This document shows, piece by piece, positions 22,561 through 34,261 of a stretch of DNA of 64,000 nt. The notes under the pieces are model-generated. The model was not told the origin of the DNA and made no database searches. It worked only from the letters and a program-made list of their open reading frames with translations. The position numbers and the translations under genes were made by a program. The DNA is from Armillaria gallica (Eukaryota > Basidiomycota > Agaricomycetes > Agaricales > Physalacriaceae). Every line of letters starts with the position of its first letter. The stretch's first letter is position 1. The stretch spans positions 806,001 through 870,000 of the forward strand of contig JBANDB010000011.1 in NCBI GenBank assembly GCA_037576215.1. The letters run 5' to 3'.

Positions 22561-23244
22561 GTGCCCCCCCCCCCTCCCCTCTCCCCCCTTTTAATTCGGA
22601 TCATAGGAGGAACCTGCTGTGATGCTACCTGCTAATGGCCTGAAAGTGTGTTCTTCATATCATCATCAATGAAATTTTTGATTTATGGTTACCACAACAG
22701 TGTGATAGACATGCCACTGCTGCTATTGTGGGCACCCTGACAGATACCCAACAGCTGAATCTCATGGAATAGCACAGGTCACTGAAGATCATGTGCAGAA
22801 TGGAAAAAGGAAGTCGAGCAACATGGTTGATTTGTCGTCATCTGGAATGCTGGTTGATGGTCAAAAACCAGTGAAGATGCGGTGCATTGATGGTGATGCC
22901 CATTACTCAGGATGATGGCTCACCCTGAATTGTGGTAACTATTCTTTCTTTCTTATACTGTTTCATCATCTGACACTATTCCACCACTTAGTTATGTATA
23001 TTTCATGTAGATTGAGCATTTTTGTTAGATCTCACACAGGACTCAGACCTGCCATGTCTCGTGATGGCTCATCACTTCATTTTGTCGTCACATTGAACAT
23101 TTCCAAGCTAACAGAATTTGATAGTGCCACCCTGTGGTCCCTTTTTCTTACCCAGTATTCAATTAGCTGCTATGCGCCAAGCTCACGGTGTTCAATGGGC
23201 TTGGAGATGAATTTGCAGTGTCACGCTGACTAACATGTCATGGT

Positions 23245-23753
23245 CTTGTGGCAGGAACTACACCAGTTTGGGCATGTTGTACAGTAGTAATCTACGAGTC
23301 TGACTGCCACATCTCATTGAGCATGGAGGTGACCAAGATCCTGTTCCTCCTTTTATTTTCTTTGCTTGCTGGCTATTGGTATGAGATGTTCTTCTCCGAC
23401 AAAGAGTCAGTGTCCTTCCTCCCTTTTGACAGTGACTCCCTGGTGGTAATGACTTGTCCTCAACCAGCACTATGATTTTCCTGACGATCTATGCTTTATT
23501 TCCCATACAAGTCATTCGAACTTCCACTTCAGTGTGAACAGGGTCTAGACACCCAACCCAAGAAGCTAACATCCCCCTTGTATATGAACATCCCATCCAA
23601 CAAAATCTCTACATTCATCTCTTTCTCTTTATTCTAAGCATGTTTCCCAATGGCAAACTGGGGACACCGGAATATATAGCCATTGATACTTGCCCAAGGA
23701 TGAGTCCAATGATACTCTCGGCATTTTCCAAATGATTGTTGCCAGTGCCATCT
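23245..23753. other. Short spacer between block X1 and element E3, no gene seen
   Basis: No recognisable protein or repeat. Frames on both strands are short and overlap. It separates the end of X1 (matching the end of X2 at 37773) from the left terminus of E3. Confidence 0.4.
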
Positions 23754-26700
23754 GATTCCAAGTCCTGTGTATACAGGCTCAGTCAGTCTTATACGGTTTC
23801 TGGGGGAGGTCCTTGGTGGCAGTGCATTTTGGTTAAGTCAGTCTTTGCTGGTGCTCTGTCATCGATCTTACATTATTATCACTCGGCATCTGCTTCGGCA
23901 TGTGTTGGCATTTGCCGTTTCTTATAGCATTGTTGCCCTTCCATTGGTTATTGAACTTAACGTACTTTTTCCTTGGCACCTTTTGTTGGTTCCTATTGTA
24001 TCTCGTGCTTCTGTGGTCATCCATGTACTGTTCAATATTCTATGTTCGGTTTCATTGTTCTATTCATCTGCCCCCCCTCTTTATTACAATCCCTCTGCTC
24101 CACCTGCTCCTTGATGGTTGCAATGTCTTGTTCTTTCTCTTTCCTGTTCGCCTTCAGCTCTAACTTCTGTTTTGTAAGAAAACCCTTCAAGCTTCATCTA
24201 TGAGAGCCACTGATCACAGTTTCAACTTCAGCTTCTTCTAGGCAGCTGGGTCTAGCGGGGGTTGACCTTCTGAAAATGTGCAAGATACACACAAAGTCTC
24301 AGGGTTTGTGTATGAGCAAGTGATAAAGTGACTGATCAGACCTTCTCCTACTCATTTTTTCATCCTGTTTCAAGACCAAAACTTGAGGCACAGAGATTAG
24401 AATCAGAATGGTTAACTGAACACGACATGATCACAGTTGTGAGCACTGCGGTATCTATAAAGCTGGTTTGCCAGGTTAGCGGCAACATGACCCAGACCAG
24501 AAATGGACACAACGATGAACAAGAAATGTTTTCATCATTGCCACAACAACAACAATCTCCTCTTCAGCGATCAGTGCTGCGTTGGAAGGAATTCAGAGTC
24601 GATTTGTGTCAGGCCATATAACTCCTGTGCATGTTTTCTTCTCAACTATGCAAGGGTTCTCTGAAAATACGATGATACAGATTATGCAATATAATCTTTG
24701 CCTTTGGAGCCCCATGCCCATCTAAGTACTATGAGGCCATTTCAGCGAGGTGATGAGGAAGATGGATCCATGTAAGATCTTTTTGTCATCGCATTCAGAA
24801 GCTCTTTATGAGGTTTACCGATCGATATGCTGGGTTCCCATGCTAACTTACCTGCCATTGCCGTTTTGGGATTGATAGCATATTTTTTTTCTTTTGGCTT
24901 TGCCTCAAGGTCCCAGAAGTCTCATACTCTCTGTAGCTTTGTATTTGAGTGCTATAAGCTGTACTGAACTTACCAAAAATTTAAAGGATATGCCACTCTC
25001 GAGTTATGAAGGAAACAATGTTATCTATTCATGCTTTGTCAGTGGACTTACCTGCCACTGGTCGTACCGGTCCGAGACTTACCTGCCACATACCTGCCAC
25101 CCCTTCATTTTTGTCTTTGCGCCTATTCCTCACAGCTCATTTGCTCCTACAACTATTCTCTGATACATCATACATATATACTGCAGAATTCACAAATTTT
25201 TGTCTTGTTTTTGAGCATCTACAATGAATATTTTGCACCTACTTTTCTCCCTTTTTTAGTTTTCCTTTCTTGTGTTTCCTGATACTCTTTTTGAGCACAC
25301 AAGCTACTTGTATTGTATGTATACATCGGAACACGACTTACTGGTGCTGTATTTTCAGCAATTTGGTATAACTTGCATACTTGACACTTGTTTTGAGCCC
25401 CTAAGATTATGAGAAATTGATACAACCTCAGGTGCATGCAGCACAGAAAAATAACACGGAACAGTTACATGTACAAAATAGTAATAGTGTTAGCATACTG
25501 ACAAAGGGGAGAGAGCCTTCCAGATTTTTCTTTTCTCCTTCTTTTTTCTTCCCAATTTGGGTGAAAACACCCAGTGTAATGGTCGGAAAACCCTTTGACC
25601 CTTTCTAAAGCCACATGTCTCCCATGAACCATACACAAGACACAGTGGACCAATGGGTCGACACCTAATTGCACAGAGACAGGTCCAACACTGTTCTTTG
25701 TATGAAAAGAAAAGCCCTTAAGATATGCACACTTTTATGCCATTTAAAGTTCTTGTGCGCCACTACACTCCTTTCCTGAATTTCCTGCTAAATTTCTTTT
25801 CCGTGCAACTCAACAGATATTTTGCGGTGTTCCCTAAGACATATACGGCAGTTCAGAGTAAGGAGTTGATGCATTGCGCATGTTACTCGTCTCTAAATCT
25901 TACCCAATGGTACAAGATGAGTCTTCTCGATCTCTTGCATCTCCAAAACACCGAAAGGCTGCATATCCTGCAAGTGCAGACGTCATGTTACCAGGACCCC
26001 TCACTGTGGGACTGTTGGAAAGGCTCTTTTTTCTGCACATATGTTGGACACAGTTTTATAAATTTACATCTTTCTTCTGCCGTTGTTTGAAGAAGGGACT
26101 ATTGATTCAGTGAGTAGACTCACAGTAAGCGTTTTCCTTCCTATTCAGGGACCAAATTGAGCCACATTTGTCAATATGCACTTTGTCTTGGGGGCAAAAC
26201 TGTCAAAGGGCCTAATTATCTAGGTTTTTGACGATTGATTATGGATAGGAATTTTCCCTCCATCGAACCTGTCTTATGGTGCATGGTTGTTAGTGCCTTG
26301 GCCATCTCTTTATTCTGATGGTGTAACCTTCCTTCAGAGCTATTTGGACAGTTCTCGTGAAAACTTTCTGGCCACATTTATGCTGGTCATGAGGCATGGG
26401 ACGCCAGGCATAGTAATTCCAAAGGACATAATGAGAAAAGATCTCTCTGAAGAACAAGTGAGGAGGAGTCCAGGTTTATTGTTCTTCTTCCCTGTTTCTG
26501 AGACCATGCGTTTCTAGGGCAGCTAACTGAAGGCAATGGACCAGGTTAAGTCTCGGTCGTATCGGATGAAGGTCAGATGTCGTGGGAATAATCCCCGCCC
26601 TCCTCTCACTATGATGACACTCTTGTCTCACCGCAGAACCCTAGCATTATGCAGAAATAATGCTGGATTTACTAATCATACACGAAACTCTCATTTTCTG

Positions 26701-26995
26701 CAAATGACGCGTGTCACTTGCTCAATAATCTCTCATTTTGGCTGACTTTAATTTTGACCAACAAAATGTATACCTTCAGTGAGTTTCACGGTGTCGCATT
26801 GTTTGTCATTTTGTGCTATCTGACTGTAGTCTTAGGTGACAAGGAAGGAGGGAAAACCCTTGATGATATCACCTAGGGTCTATTACAGGTGCAAACAGGC
26901 ATGATATGCCGGTTCTATGTGATATTGAGCAGAAGGGAGCCTCCCACAATCATGCAGGACTCAGACCTGCCACGCTCTGCAATGGCCCACCACTT
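23754..26995. mobile_element. Element E3: GAGTCCTATG-family TIR element (about 3.2 kb)
   Basis: The left end GATTCCAAGTCCTGTGTATA (23754) and the right end containing GCAGGACTCAGACCTGCCA (about 26947-26965) are an inverted pair of the same type as E2 and E5. The right end continues into CAATGGCCCACCACTTCATC, also shared with E2 and E5. The interior is T/C-rich, CpG-poor and has no recognised coding. TACCTGCCA recurs four times between 24849 and 25100. At 3.2 kb it is the longest copy of the family here, but I see no transposase. Confidence 0.6.
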
Positions 26996-27333
26996 CATCT
27001 CCAAAGAATTGTTGCGTAGAATTTGATCTGCTTCTCCTATCAGGAAAATCTTTGCTTGGGCATTCAAAGTGTCTGTGATGTGCAATTCCTTTCGGATCGA
27101 GACCACCCCCTGCTCATGGTGTAAGAACTCGATTATGTTTATATTTCGAGCTGTTGGAGGGCAGGGGACTGTTAGAGAATTGTGATTAGGAGTGGCACAA
27201 TGGAGATGGGTAGGCAGATGGTGAGAATAGACAATATACACTGGGACTGACAAAAGAGATCACGCAGATGAAAGTACGAGATAGGTTCTAAATTCATTGT
27301 ATCATACAGTGCTAGGGCAAATGTTTCAGATTA
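26996..27333. other. Unrecognised spacer between E3 and F1
   Basis: A minus-strand frame spans 26915-27253, but it runs across the E3 terminus and shows no known motif. Nothing else is visible. Confidence 0.35.
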
Positions 27334-27885
27334 TCACAATAGACCCTGTATTTTTGCCAGAAAAGTGTTACAGCTACCAACATCCTTGAAGAGCTTGTTG
27401 TACCGATCTCTGATTTTTATGAAGAGAGGTCTGATAATCTGTAGTTCCTGTTCAAAGTATGCTATGTCATTCAGAACGGAAAGTTGGGTGACATCAAGGG
27501 ACGATGATCCGGATCGCAAGAGATCAATGGCATTGATGGACGGACCATAGAGGCGAATAGCATTGAATTCGCAGTTAGGGCAGATATCCTTGTTAAAGGA
27601 GGGACAGGTGGAGAAAGAAAGCAAGTGCATACCCTGACCAATATGCTTTGAAAATAAAATGAGGTACGAGGGAGATATGGATTGCAAACGAGGTATTCGT
27701 GGTGTGTGGTGTGGCATGTGTACCGGCCACAGGTCCCAATCAAGAACAGCCGCCGTGGCCACACAAGGCTCATACCGTTTTGATCGCATAGTTGCATACA
27801 TCTCGTGGAGTAGAGACACCCTGTGGGGCATTTTGAAAAGGTTAGTAATGTAATATTGATAGCAATGATTGTATATGTGTGTCAT
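27334..27885 (-). pseudogene. F-box-like protein remnant, N-terminal region (block F1)
   Basis: The minus-strand frame contains CPNCEFNAIRLYGPSINAID followed by LLRSGSSSLDVTQLSVLNDI, then a helical run ending FIKIRDRYNKLFKDVG. A Cys-rich start, IDLLRSG, and a coiled coil of about 40 residues is how many Agaricomycete F-box-like proteins begin, before the SPIRRLPxExL F-box. Here the frame runs out in unrelated sequence at 27334, before any F-box. The same stretch recurs in block F4 (51480-51670), where the F-box does follow, and loosely in F3 (45650-45860). The function in an intact relative would be substrate choice for an SCF ubiquitin ligase. Confidence 0.55.
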
Positions 27886-28076
27886 TCAATATCGAGCCAA
27901 AGCCAAAAGAAGAAGCACGTTGGGGATGGACTGAAATGGAAGTCGAGGTTTGGTGTAGGTGGATGTTGTCATGTGAGGTGAGATAGTGTGAAACATATAG
28001 TCATACACACAGACCACAAGCATCATAGAGCACCAAAAAGCTGGCAGGGCGGGAACGACCGCAAGCACCAAGAAAA

Positions 28077-28360
28077 TGCACAATGTTGCAGCACACTATT
28101 TCAAGGAACAGTGCAGCAGCAGGAATGGCAGGGCCTATGGAATGGAACCAACGAAACTCAAACATGGAGTCAAGCATGCCGTTTGCAGAACGCCGCCATC
28201 CAAGAAAAAGCATGGCAGCAGGAGCAGCAGAACCTGGGCCCATAGAAACAACAAAACACAAGCACCGATCAAGTACAACATTGCAGCACACTGTGTCAAG
28301 AAACAGTGTGGCATCAGCAGCAGAGCTTGGGCCCATGAAAGAACAAGACATGGGAAAGGG
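28077..28360 (+). repeat. Three imperfect tandem units of about 95 bp
   Basis: CAATGTTGCAGCACACTATT (about 28080) and CAACATTGCAGCACACTGTG (about 28275) begin two units. A middle one (about 28174) shares AGAAAAAGCATGGCAGCAGG and GGGCCCATAGAAA with the third (GGGCCCATGAAA). The units carry CAG/GCA-rich stretches. Both strands are open over part of it, but translation resembles no known protein. Confidence 0.5.
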
Positions 28361-28555
28361 AACGACGAACATTCAGAATGGTACAGGGAGTAAAGGTAGA
28401 AAGCAAAAGACCATCTTGCATTGGGAGCATTGTCCAGCATTTGGTTATGGTCGTGGGCAGCTTAGCTCTGTTTAGTAAAGCATTGTGGCTGAAATGAAGA
28501 CTGGCATGGTAAAACCCAGCCCGTGGACCCGGAATCCCAAAGTGGATGCAAACTT

Positions 28556-30343
28556 TCCGAGTCCTATGAATATAGGTATTCGGTCATTATACCATCCCAA
28601 TTCGCATTTTTTGATCGTTCATCACAGCGTTTGCCGTCGCATTCTACCCGGCTTTGCCGTGGGAACATTTTGGCAAGATTCATCATTTTCCTGGGATTCT
28701 TTTGCCTTTCTTATCACCGGCTTTTTTTCATCCGGTTTTTCTTGGTAACGAACCACCACCTGACGGCGACAACGATTCCGTTCAAGAGCATGCCGCAATG
28801 ACAGTGAAGTATTCAGAGAACACCCAACAATATTCCTTGTGATATACAATGGAGAATTTCTACTGGTACATAAACTGATTTTACTCGATGGTTTGAACTC
28901 AATGTATCACAGGTTTCCCTATTCGTTTATCCACATAAAGTTCCTTCAGAAAACGAGAGCGAGAGACAACATGAACAAGACAACGGCAGCCTTGGAACGA
29001 GGAGAAAGAGAGCCAAAGCTGAAATCGGACTGATGACGACGAAACAGAAGTCGGACCGAACTTGCCGGCCTACTCGGACGACTTCAATGCGACTCTTATC
29101 TTCGAGCTTTCTGTCTGACGTGCCGGCCGTCACTCTCACGTTCACTTCCAGGTAAAAGTACTGTGAAACCTCTCGTCAACTCGTTTCCGCTTCTTTCAAA
29201 TGTCGACGATACTCTGGCCCACTCTGTTTTGTCACTTTGCAGACATGTAGGTGGTGTGCTTCTTTGCAATCAGGGCTGACTGCGACTATTCTACATTCTG
29301 TAGTGCTTGGAGGGGCTTGCTTAGAAACATTGCAAATGGATGGCGGTCGACTCTGTCTGGGGAATTTTGGTGAGGATGTCCCAGCCCTTCTGTATGTCAT
29401 ATTGTCACTTACATATACCAGGTCCTACGAAAATGCTATGCTTCGACTCTCTATATGATTGCGCTATGATTTCATGGCTGAGGTATGCGATAAACTGTCT
29501 CTAACTTCGCAGGAAGGCGCCAAGGTAAGAATCTTTCCCCGATATCCTCTACTATTTCTTCTCAACAAAATTATGGCATGCTCAGGACGGTTGCTTTATT
29601 GCGAATAGCATGCATACGTCTGCCTGAAGCTTTGATCTCATACCACTAGGCAGAAGGAGGGATGATGCATCACTTGATGTTACAGGGATTCACTACAGTC
29701 AGGAGAGGTGGATTCATGGAAATCATTGATGTGTGTTTTTCTCTGTTTCGTCGTATCACGCCGGGCTGAACGTTATTCTTTACAGGCGGTCGAAGAACAA
29801 CAAGCTCGCTAGCTTGTTATTATCTCAGAGCTTGGTAGTCGCAGCCATCAATAACCAATCATCATTGCTACTTCTTGCCAATCTCTTGACAACGGCAACT
29901 CATACTGGACCCCTCGTAGAAGGTCTCGTCCCTTTCTAATTACCCATCAATGCGAAATCTTCATCCCATGAACCCGTATCCACGGCTCCCCAATTTTGGA
30001 TTTCACTTGGATAGCCTCTTGTCAATTTCTTGCGACCTACAAGAGGCTTGACCAGGACAGAGACTGGTCTTCACAAAATAGGTGCTAGTTACTGATGGAA
30101 TCTGCGTGAAGGACACTGCTAATAAATCTGCGAGGCCTTGGTATCCAGTAACGGAAATCTACCTTCACAAGCTGGCTGATTGTGATGCTTCCGGTGATGC
30201 ACGTCATGGATCTGCGAAAAGAGGGATCCGGAACTTCGCGCCGGTTTCCGTGTGCTGAATTTGGGTCACTATTTCCGGAACTGGGGAGCATACTAATAGG
30301 ACTCGGATCATGCCACTCGAATGCGATGGCCCTCAAATGCTGG
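28556..30343. mobile_element. Element E4: GAGTCCTATG-family TIR element (about 1.8 kb)
   Basis: Blocks F1 and F2 match through AAAGTGGATGCAAA, and block Y1 resumes at ATATTCGAGCCACGCC (about 30347) as in F2/Y2 at 38155. The 1.8 kb between is therefore inserted. The left end is CCGAGTCCTATGAATATAGG and the right end TACTAATAGGACTCGGATCA, its inverse. Inside, 28740-28800 (GAACCACCACCTGACGGCGA) resembles part of block F again. From about 28960 on the sequence is CpG-rich. No protein is recognised. Confidence 0.6.
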
Positions 30344-33300
30344 TGATATTCGAGCCACGCCTTTTACTTCAAAGCTGACGACGATAATTCCCCTCAAAAA
30401 GATGTGACAGCGATAGCGAAGCGTTTCTAACATGTTGGTTTGTGTGTCTATTCGTGACTTCAATGGATTGTATGCATACCTTTGCCCTTTTTTATGCACT
30501 CCTCTTACCTTAGTATGTAGCCCAGAAACCCCGAACGTATCAGCCTATATGAACGTTGACGCTTGGACATCCTGGACAGTCAAGCGGTTTTAGCTTGCTG
30601 CTCCATGCCACGATTTTCTTCACATAGAACCTGATATACACAATTTTCTAGGTTTTTATCGACAATTTTGAAATCTATCTTGTCAGCATGTGCGGTTTGA
30701 ACCAATTCTCGCGTTTGTCACCTGAAAGTTGCTCTTATACTAGATTGGGCTCCGTATGTGCAATTTCTCTCTTCTGTTACTGATGCTTACCCATACGCAT
30801 GTTAGATTGTGGTCGATTTCGCGATATTTGTTCCGGTTTCGAGATCCTAGACTCATTGAGACGCCAGGTGGTACTGACGGACACATGTGTACATTTTCCG
30901 GATCATATTATGGTGTCCTGAAAAATGTTTAGCCCTGACTGCGTGATGTACCATTCAGCTTGGCGACTCTATCCTACGGCTCTGAGATGTTCTCCGGAGA
31001 AGCTCACCATCAACTCCGTCCCGCAAGTCGTCCAATGGAGAACTTCAAGGCGATGTGGGGACAAGGATGATCACGGTAGGGATGACTCCATTAGGCCCTG
31101 CAAACTGTGCTTTTCACAATGTGTTTTGCATTGTGCGCGCCCTTTGTTATTGTCCTTCGAGCTGCTCCCACAGGCTTCGATGTTACACGACTTCTACACT
31201 AGACGAACGGTGTTGATCTTAGCTGCTCTTTTGCAAAGTATATCCGGAATGTTTTCGGTATCTGCTAATGCCTCGCTTTATTTAGTCTGCATTGATAATG
31301 AAAACATGGGATTTATAGTCGTCTTCTGCCTCCCGTACCCCACGGGGTGTCTCTACTCCGCGAGACGCGCGATCAAACCGGTGCGAGTCTTCGCGGCCAT
31401 AGCACATGGCTTGATATGTCAGGGCTGTGGTTATGGCCATTCCTAATCGGGTCCTTGCACTACCACTCCCCTTTCCCATTCTTTCCCGGAACCAGCGAGA
31501 CTACTCCAGTACCATGAAGGGGACGACGAAAAATTTTCAGTGTCAATTTCAACCCATGAACCATGCTCCCAGTCCATGCTGAAAATTCTTGACATAGAAC
31601 ACAACCTGTAGCTAGAGATAAAGCAACATGACGCCAATGTAGTGCATTTGTCTACCACCAGCAATCAAGGGTCACCGGTCATGGCGTCTGTTTCTCTATT
31701 AGGTTATGGCCAGATTGATGTGGCATTTCCTCCCAATTTTCACAGCCTTCTTCGTGGGCGCAAGATCGGGCATCAAAGCAGGAGACCAATATCCAACGTA
31801 CTCGTTCAAGTAGCCGGTCCTTTTTTTAGAATTTTCGTTAAGCGCCGGTGCTCGCGGTACAGTGTTGAGACACAAAATCGACGAGTGTATTGTGCCAACG
31901 ATGCTGAGGGCGTTGATGATCAGTAAGCCTGGTTCGTGCCGTTATGCGACAACCCTACTCATATATAAGTTGAGCATACTTCCTGGAGTTTCATCAGCAA
32001 CTCCTTCGTACTTGAGATGTCTTCGCAGTCCTCAACAGAGCTTCCTTCTCTCGGCGAGACTCTCGGTGCTCTTTATGTCGGGGCCACAATAGCCGCTGCG
32101 TATGTGTCCTTCCTCACCCAGAAAGATATCTTATCATTCATTCGCTTCGCAGTCTATATGGCGTAACAATTTTACAAGGGGACATATACTACAGGAGATA
32201 CCCCAACGATTGGTGGGTATACCATTATTCTGTAAGTCATCGTTCTTTTGAAGTGCGCAATTATGTAGGTTAAAAATCTATGAAATAGGTTGGGCTCCTT
32301 TGGTTCGTTCAACTGCAAATGTCAGTCATGGTGACTACTACCTAGCTTCTTTGGCAGGGCCCTCGATGCTGTTCATGTCGCTTTAAGCATATACGCCGTA
32401 TATTTCTTGCTGATACATTTTTCGGGAATTTGAATGGAGCTCTACAGTATAACTCGAGGTATGTGTTTGGGCAGAGATGCGACATAAATTTCATTGAAGA
32501 TCCGTTGCGACAGGATCATGAAGGTAATTTCTTTTGACTGCCGATTGTAAGGATGTCTGAATGGTGTACCTTAGTGGCAATTGGTTCTGAATGTGCGTCC
32601 TCATGGCGGATTTATCCTTTTAGCTTAACACTGTCCCTACTAGGACATTCTCCCTGTGTACATCCAAGGGTGAGAATGACGTTATTTCTATGAAGCGTGC
32701 AAACACTGACTATTGTGATCGTTAGGTTGTATGCCCTCCGACTATGGCAGCGTGCGTGTTTTATGCAGCAGTGATTGATAATGTTGTTGCTTATTGCGTT
32801 CATAGTTGGACGGAACTTTCACAAAATTATCATTTACTTCGTAGTAAGCATGCTTTGAAATAATCGCTCGCCCGATTCGTACTGATTGTCGGATAGCCGT
32901 TGGCTGTAGTAGCCTCACTTGGTGATAACATCTTTGTCGTTTTTCCGGGGTTCGCTCTAATTATCTTTCATTTAGGTACTGCCATATGTAAGTGTCAATT
33001 TCATTTGCGGGATCTCATTGTACTCCAAGAAAAGACGCAGATGTGGTATACGACATGTACGTGAACCCTCGTAGTTATCTGCATCACTGGAAGTAACCTT
33101 CGACAGTTATATTGCATCGAATATTGCATCGGATTCCAGTTTGAAAGTATGTGATGTCCGTGATCGGAATGGCAGGGGATGCTGACGCAGATAACTTAGA
33201 TTTCGATTTATATATCTTTTTCTCCACAATTGCCGTTACGGACCTGATAATAGCCATTCCAATGTTCTATTACCTGCACAAAAGCAGAACTATTATACTT

Positions 33301-34261
33301 GCACCTTCGTGAGCTATTCCCTTTACCAGCCCTTCCAGTTCTTGTTGACGCAAAGTCGTACTAGTAGAGCTGTTGTACTTCTCCGTCTAATGCGGCTTGT
33401 TCTCATGTCAGGATTAGCTACAAGGTGAGTACATCTACTTCGATCTCATTCAGGTACTTGCTAATTAAGATGACAGTGCATGCTCGCTGCTCACCCTCAT
33501 TTCTGTCAGTTGTCTCTCAATCTGATCCGATCTCATGCTAAAGATCTCGGGAACGTCCACAGTACATCTTGTGGCCGCAGTCTCTGGCTTTCCTCGGGAT
33601 TCATTTCGTCCTGTCTAAGCGTCAGTCTTATTCATTACTCGCCGTCGACAGATAATGGCTAACGATCATATTCACAGTCTATATCAATTCGCTGCTTGCT
33701 ATGTACATCATCATCTCTTGATGATTATCTACAGCTTACCATCCATAGGCTCAATTCTCGATCGAAACATCATTCGCGCAATCGGGCCACAGAGGATGAT
33801 GTGAATTCGCTGCCTACCATCCTCCGGATCACACCTCTCAGCTCTGCAGGCGATGTAAGCGAAACGGTGCGCGTATGCCACTATGAGCGTGTGGGATTCT
33901 CACATTAAATGTCCGTCAGAACGTCAGTATTCAACTCCCGGACAAATTGGAACCCTCAAAGAAAGCCCTTGATTATCAAGTGTGACAGCCATTTGGCCCG
34001 ATGTCGCCTCGCAGATTGGGAATGCCTGACTTACGCTGGCTTCTTACTATGAAGGTCACTACAGGTTTGCAGATAATTAGAATATCCACGCGTAGTACTA
34101 TTAGAGTCTTTGATAATTCTCAATAACATTTGGAACTAATGAGTAAATTTTTTTTTCTGTGGCTGCAAAAGAGCATGAATTCGGGTACTTGGAGGATATA
34201 CTACAGACCACGCCATGAGAGATACCAGAGAGCGAACACTCAAAGGGCTATGGCCCAGCAA
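30344..34261 (+). repeat. Block Y, copy 1
   Basis: This recurs at 38164-43489, 52130-55044 and 60736-63512, and in diverged part at 46300-47170. Landmarks are GCCACGCCTTTTACTTCAA, CTCATTGAGACGCCAGGTGG (30855; also 38640), ATATAAG...GTTTCATC just before the DUF6534 start, and the tail GGCTATGGCCCAG. The left half (30.3-31.9 kb) has conserved patches such as LHDFYTRRTVLILAALLQ near 31175 (LHDYYSRQTVLILGALSQ at 38965) that I cannot assign. The right half is the DUF6534 gene. Confidence 0.75.
32017..33908 (+). pseudogene. DUF6534-type membrane protein gene, copy 1
   Basis: The ATG at 32017 opens MSSQSSTELPSLGETLGALY. Introns at 32100-32152 and 32232-32288, a 14-base exon at 32289-32302 (VGLLW), and the next exon from 32358 give YRRYPNDWWVYHYSVGLLW and LDAVHVALSIYAVYF. 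Later exons read LYALRLWQ, GRNFHKIIIYFV, IYVVYDMY, TDLIIAIPMFYYLHKSR, VLMSGLAT, and LLAMLNSRSKHHSRN to a stop at 33908. This is the exon-by-exon pattern of the basidiomycete DUF6534 family: multi-pass membrane proteins of unknown function that end in ...LLAMLNxRxS. A one-base deletion near 32410 (HFS-G instead of HFFGNL) shifts the frame into a TGA, so this copy is probably dead, though a sequencing error would look the same. Confidence 0.7.

Larger units (their letters stand above)
20955..23083. mobile_element. Element E2: GAGTCCTATG-family TIR element (about 2.1 kb)
   Basis: Block X1 and block X2 align up to about 20950 and resume at about 23084, so the 2.1 kb between them is an insertion. 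The left end is GGATCCGAGTCCTGTGTATA and the right end contains CACAGGACTCAGACCTGCCA, an inverted match. Inside lie a minus-strand coding remnant (21290-21983), a 59-bp palindrome (21250-21308), a C/T-rich run at 22563-22590 and a plus-strand frame with short introns (MKKYPDFECNVDKDQLEGE near 22252, MLDGGNAPPEALPDIQ near 22377). Target duplication is unclear (ATTG on both sides). Confidence 0.65.
17622..23244 (+). repeat. Block X, copy 1 (interrupted by elements E1 and E2)
   Basis: This block recurs at 34262-37773, at 56517-58242, and in part at 43490-43735. Shared landmarks are ATGCCGCCGGCACGCGAT, GGAAACTAATTTCATATTC, then CCACCATGACCAC, and at the far end ATGAATTTGC...CACGCTGAC. It contains candidate GT-AG introns and patches with conserved translation on the plus strand (AAVLTVPYGDGDVYISVSI near 19205) and on the minus strand (GYIRASNVERLSKLCASAAT near 18290). 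I do not recognise the gene or genes. Copy 1 is strongly depleted in CpG compared with copies 2 and 4 and carries stops in every long frame. Confidence 0.75.

Noticed and set aside
28001..28475. Gene at 28.0-28.5 kb
   Set aside because: Both strands are open only because of imperfect tandem repeats; translation is repetitive and unlike known proteins.
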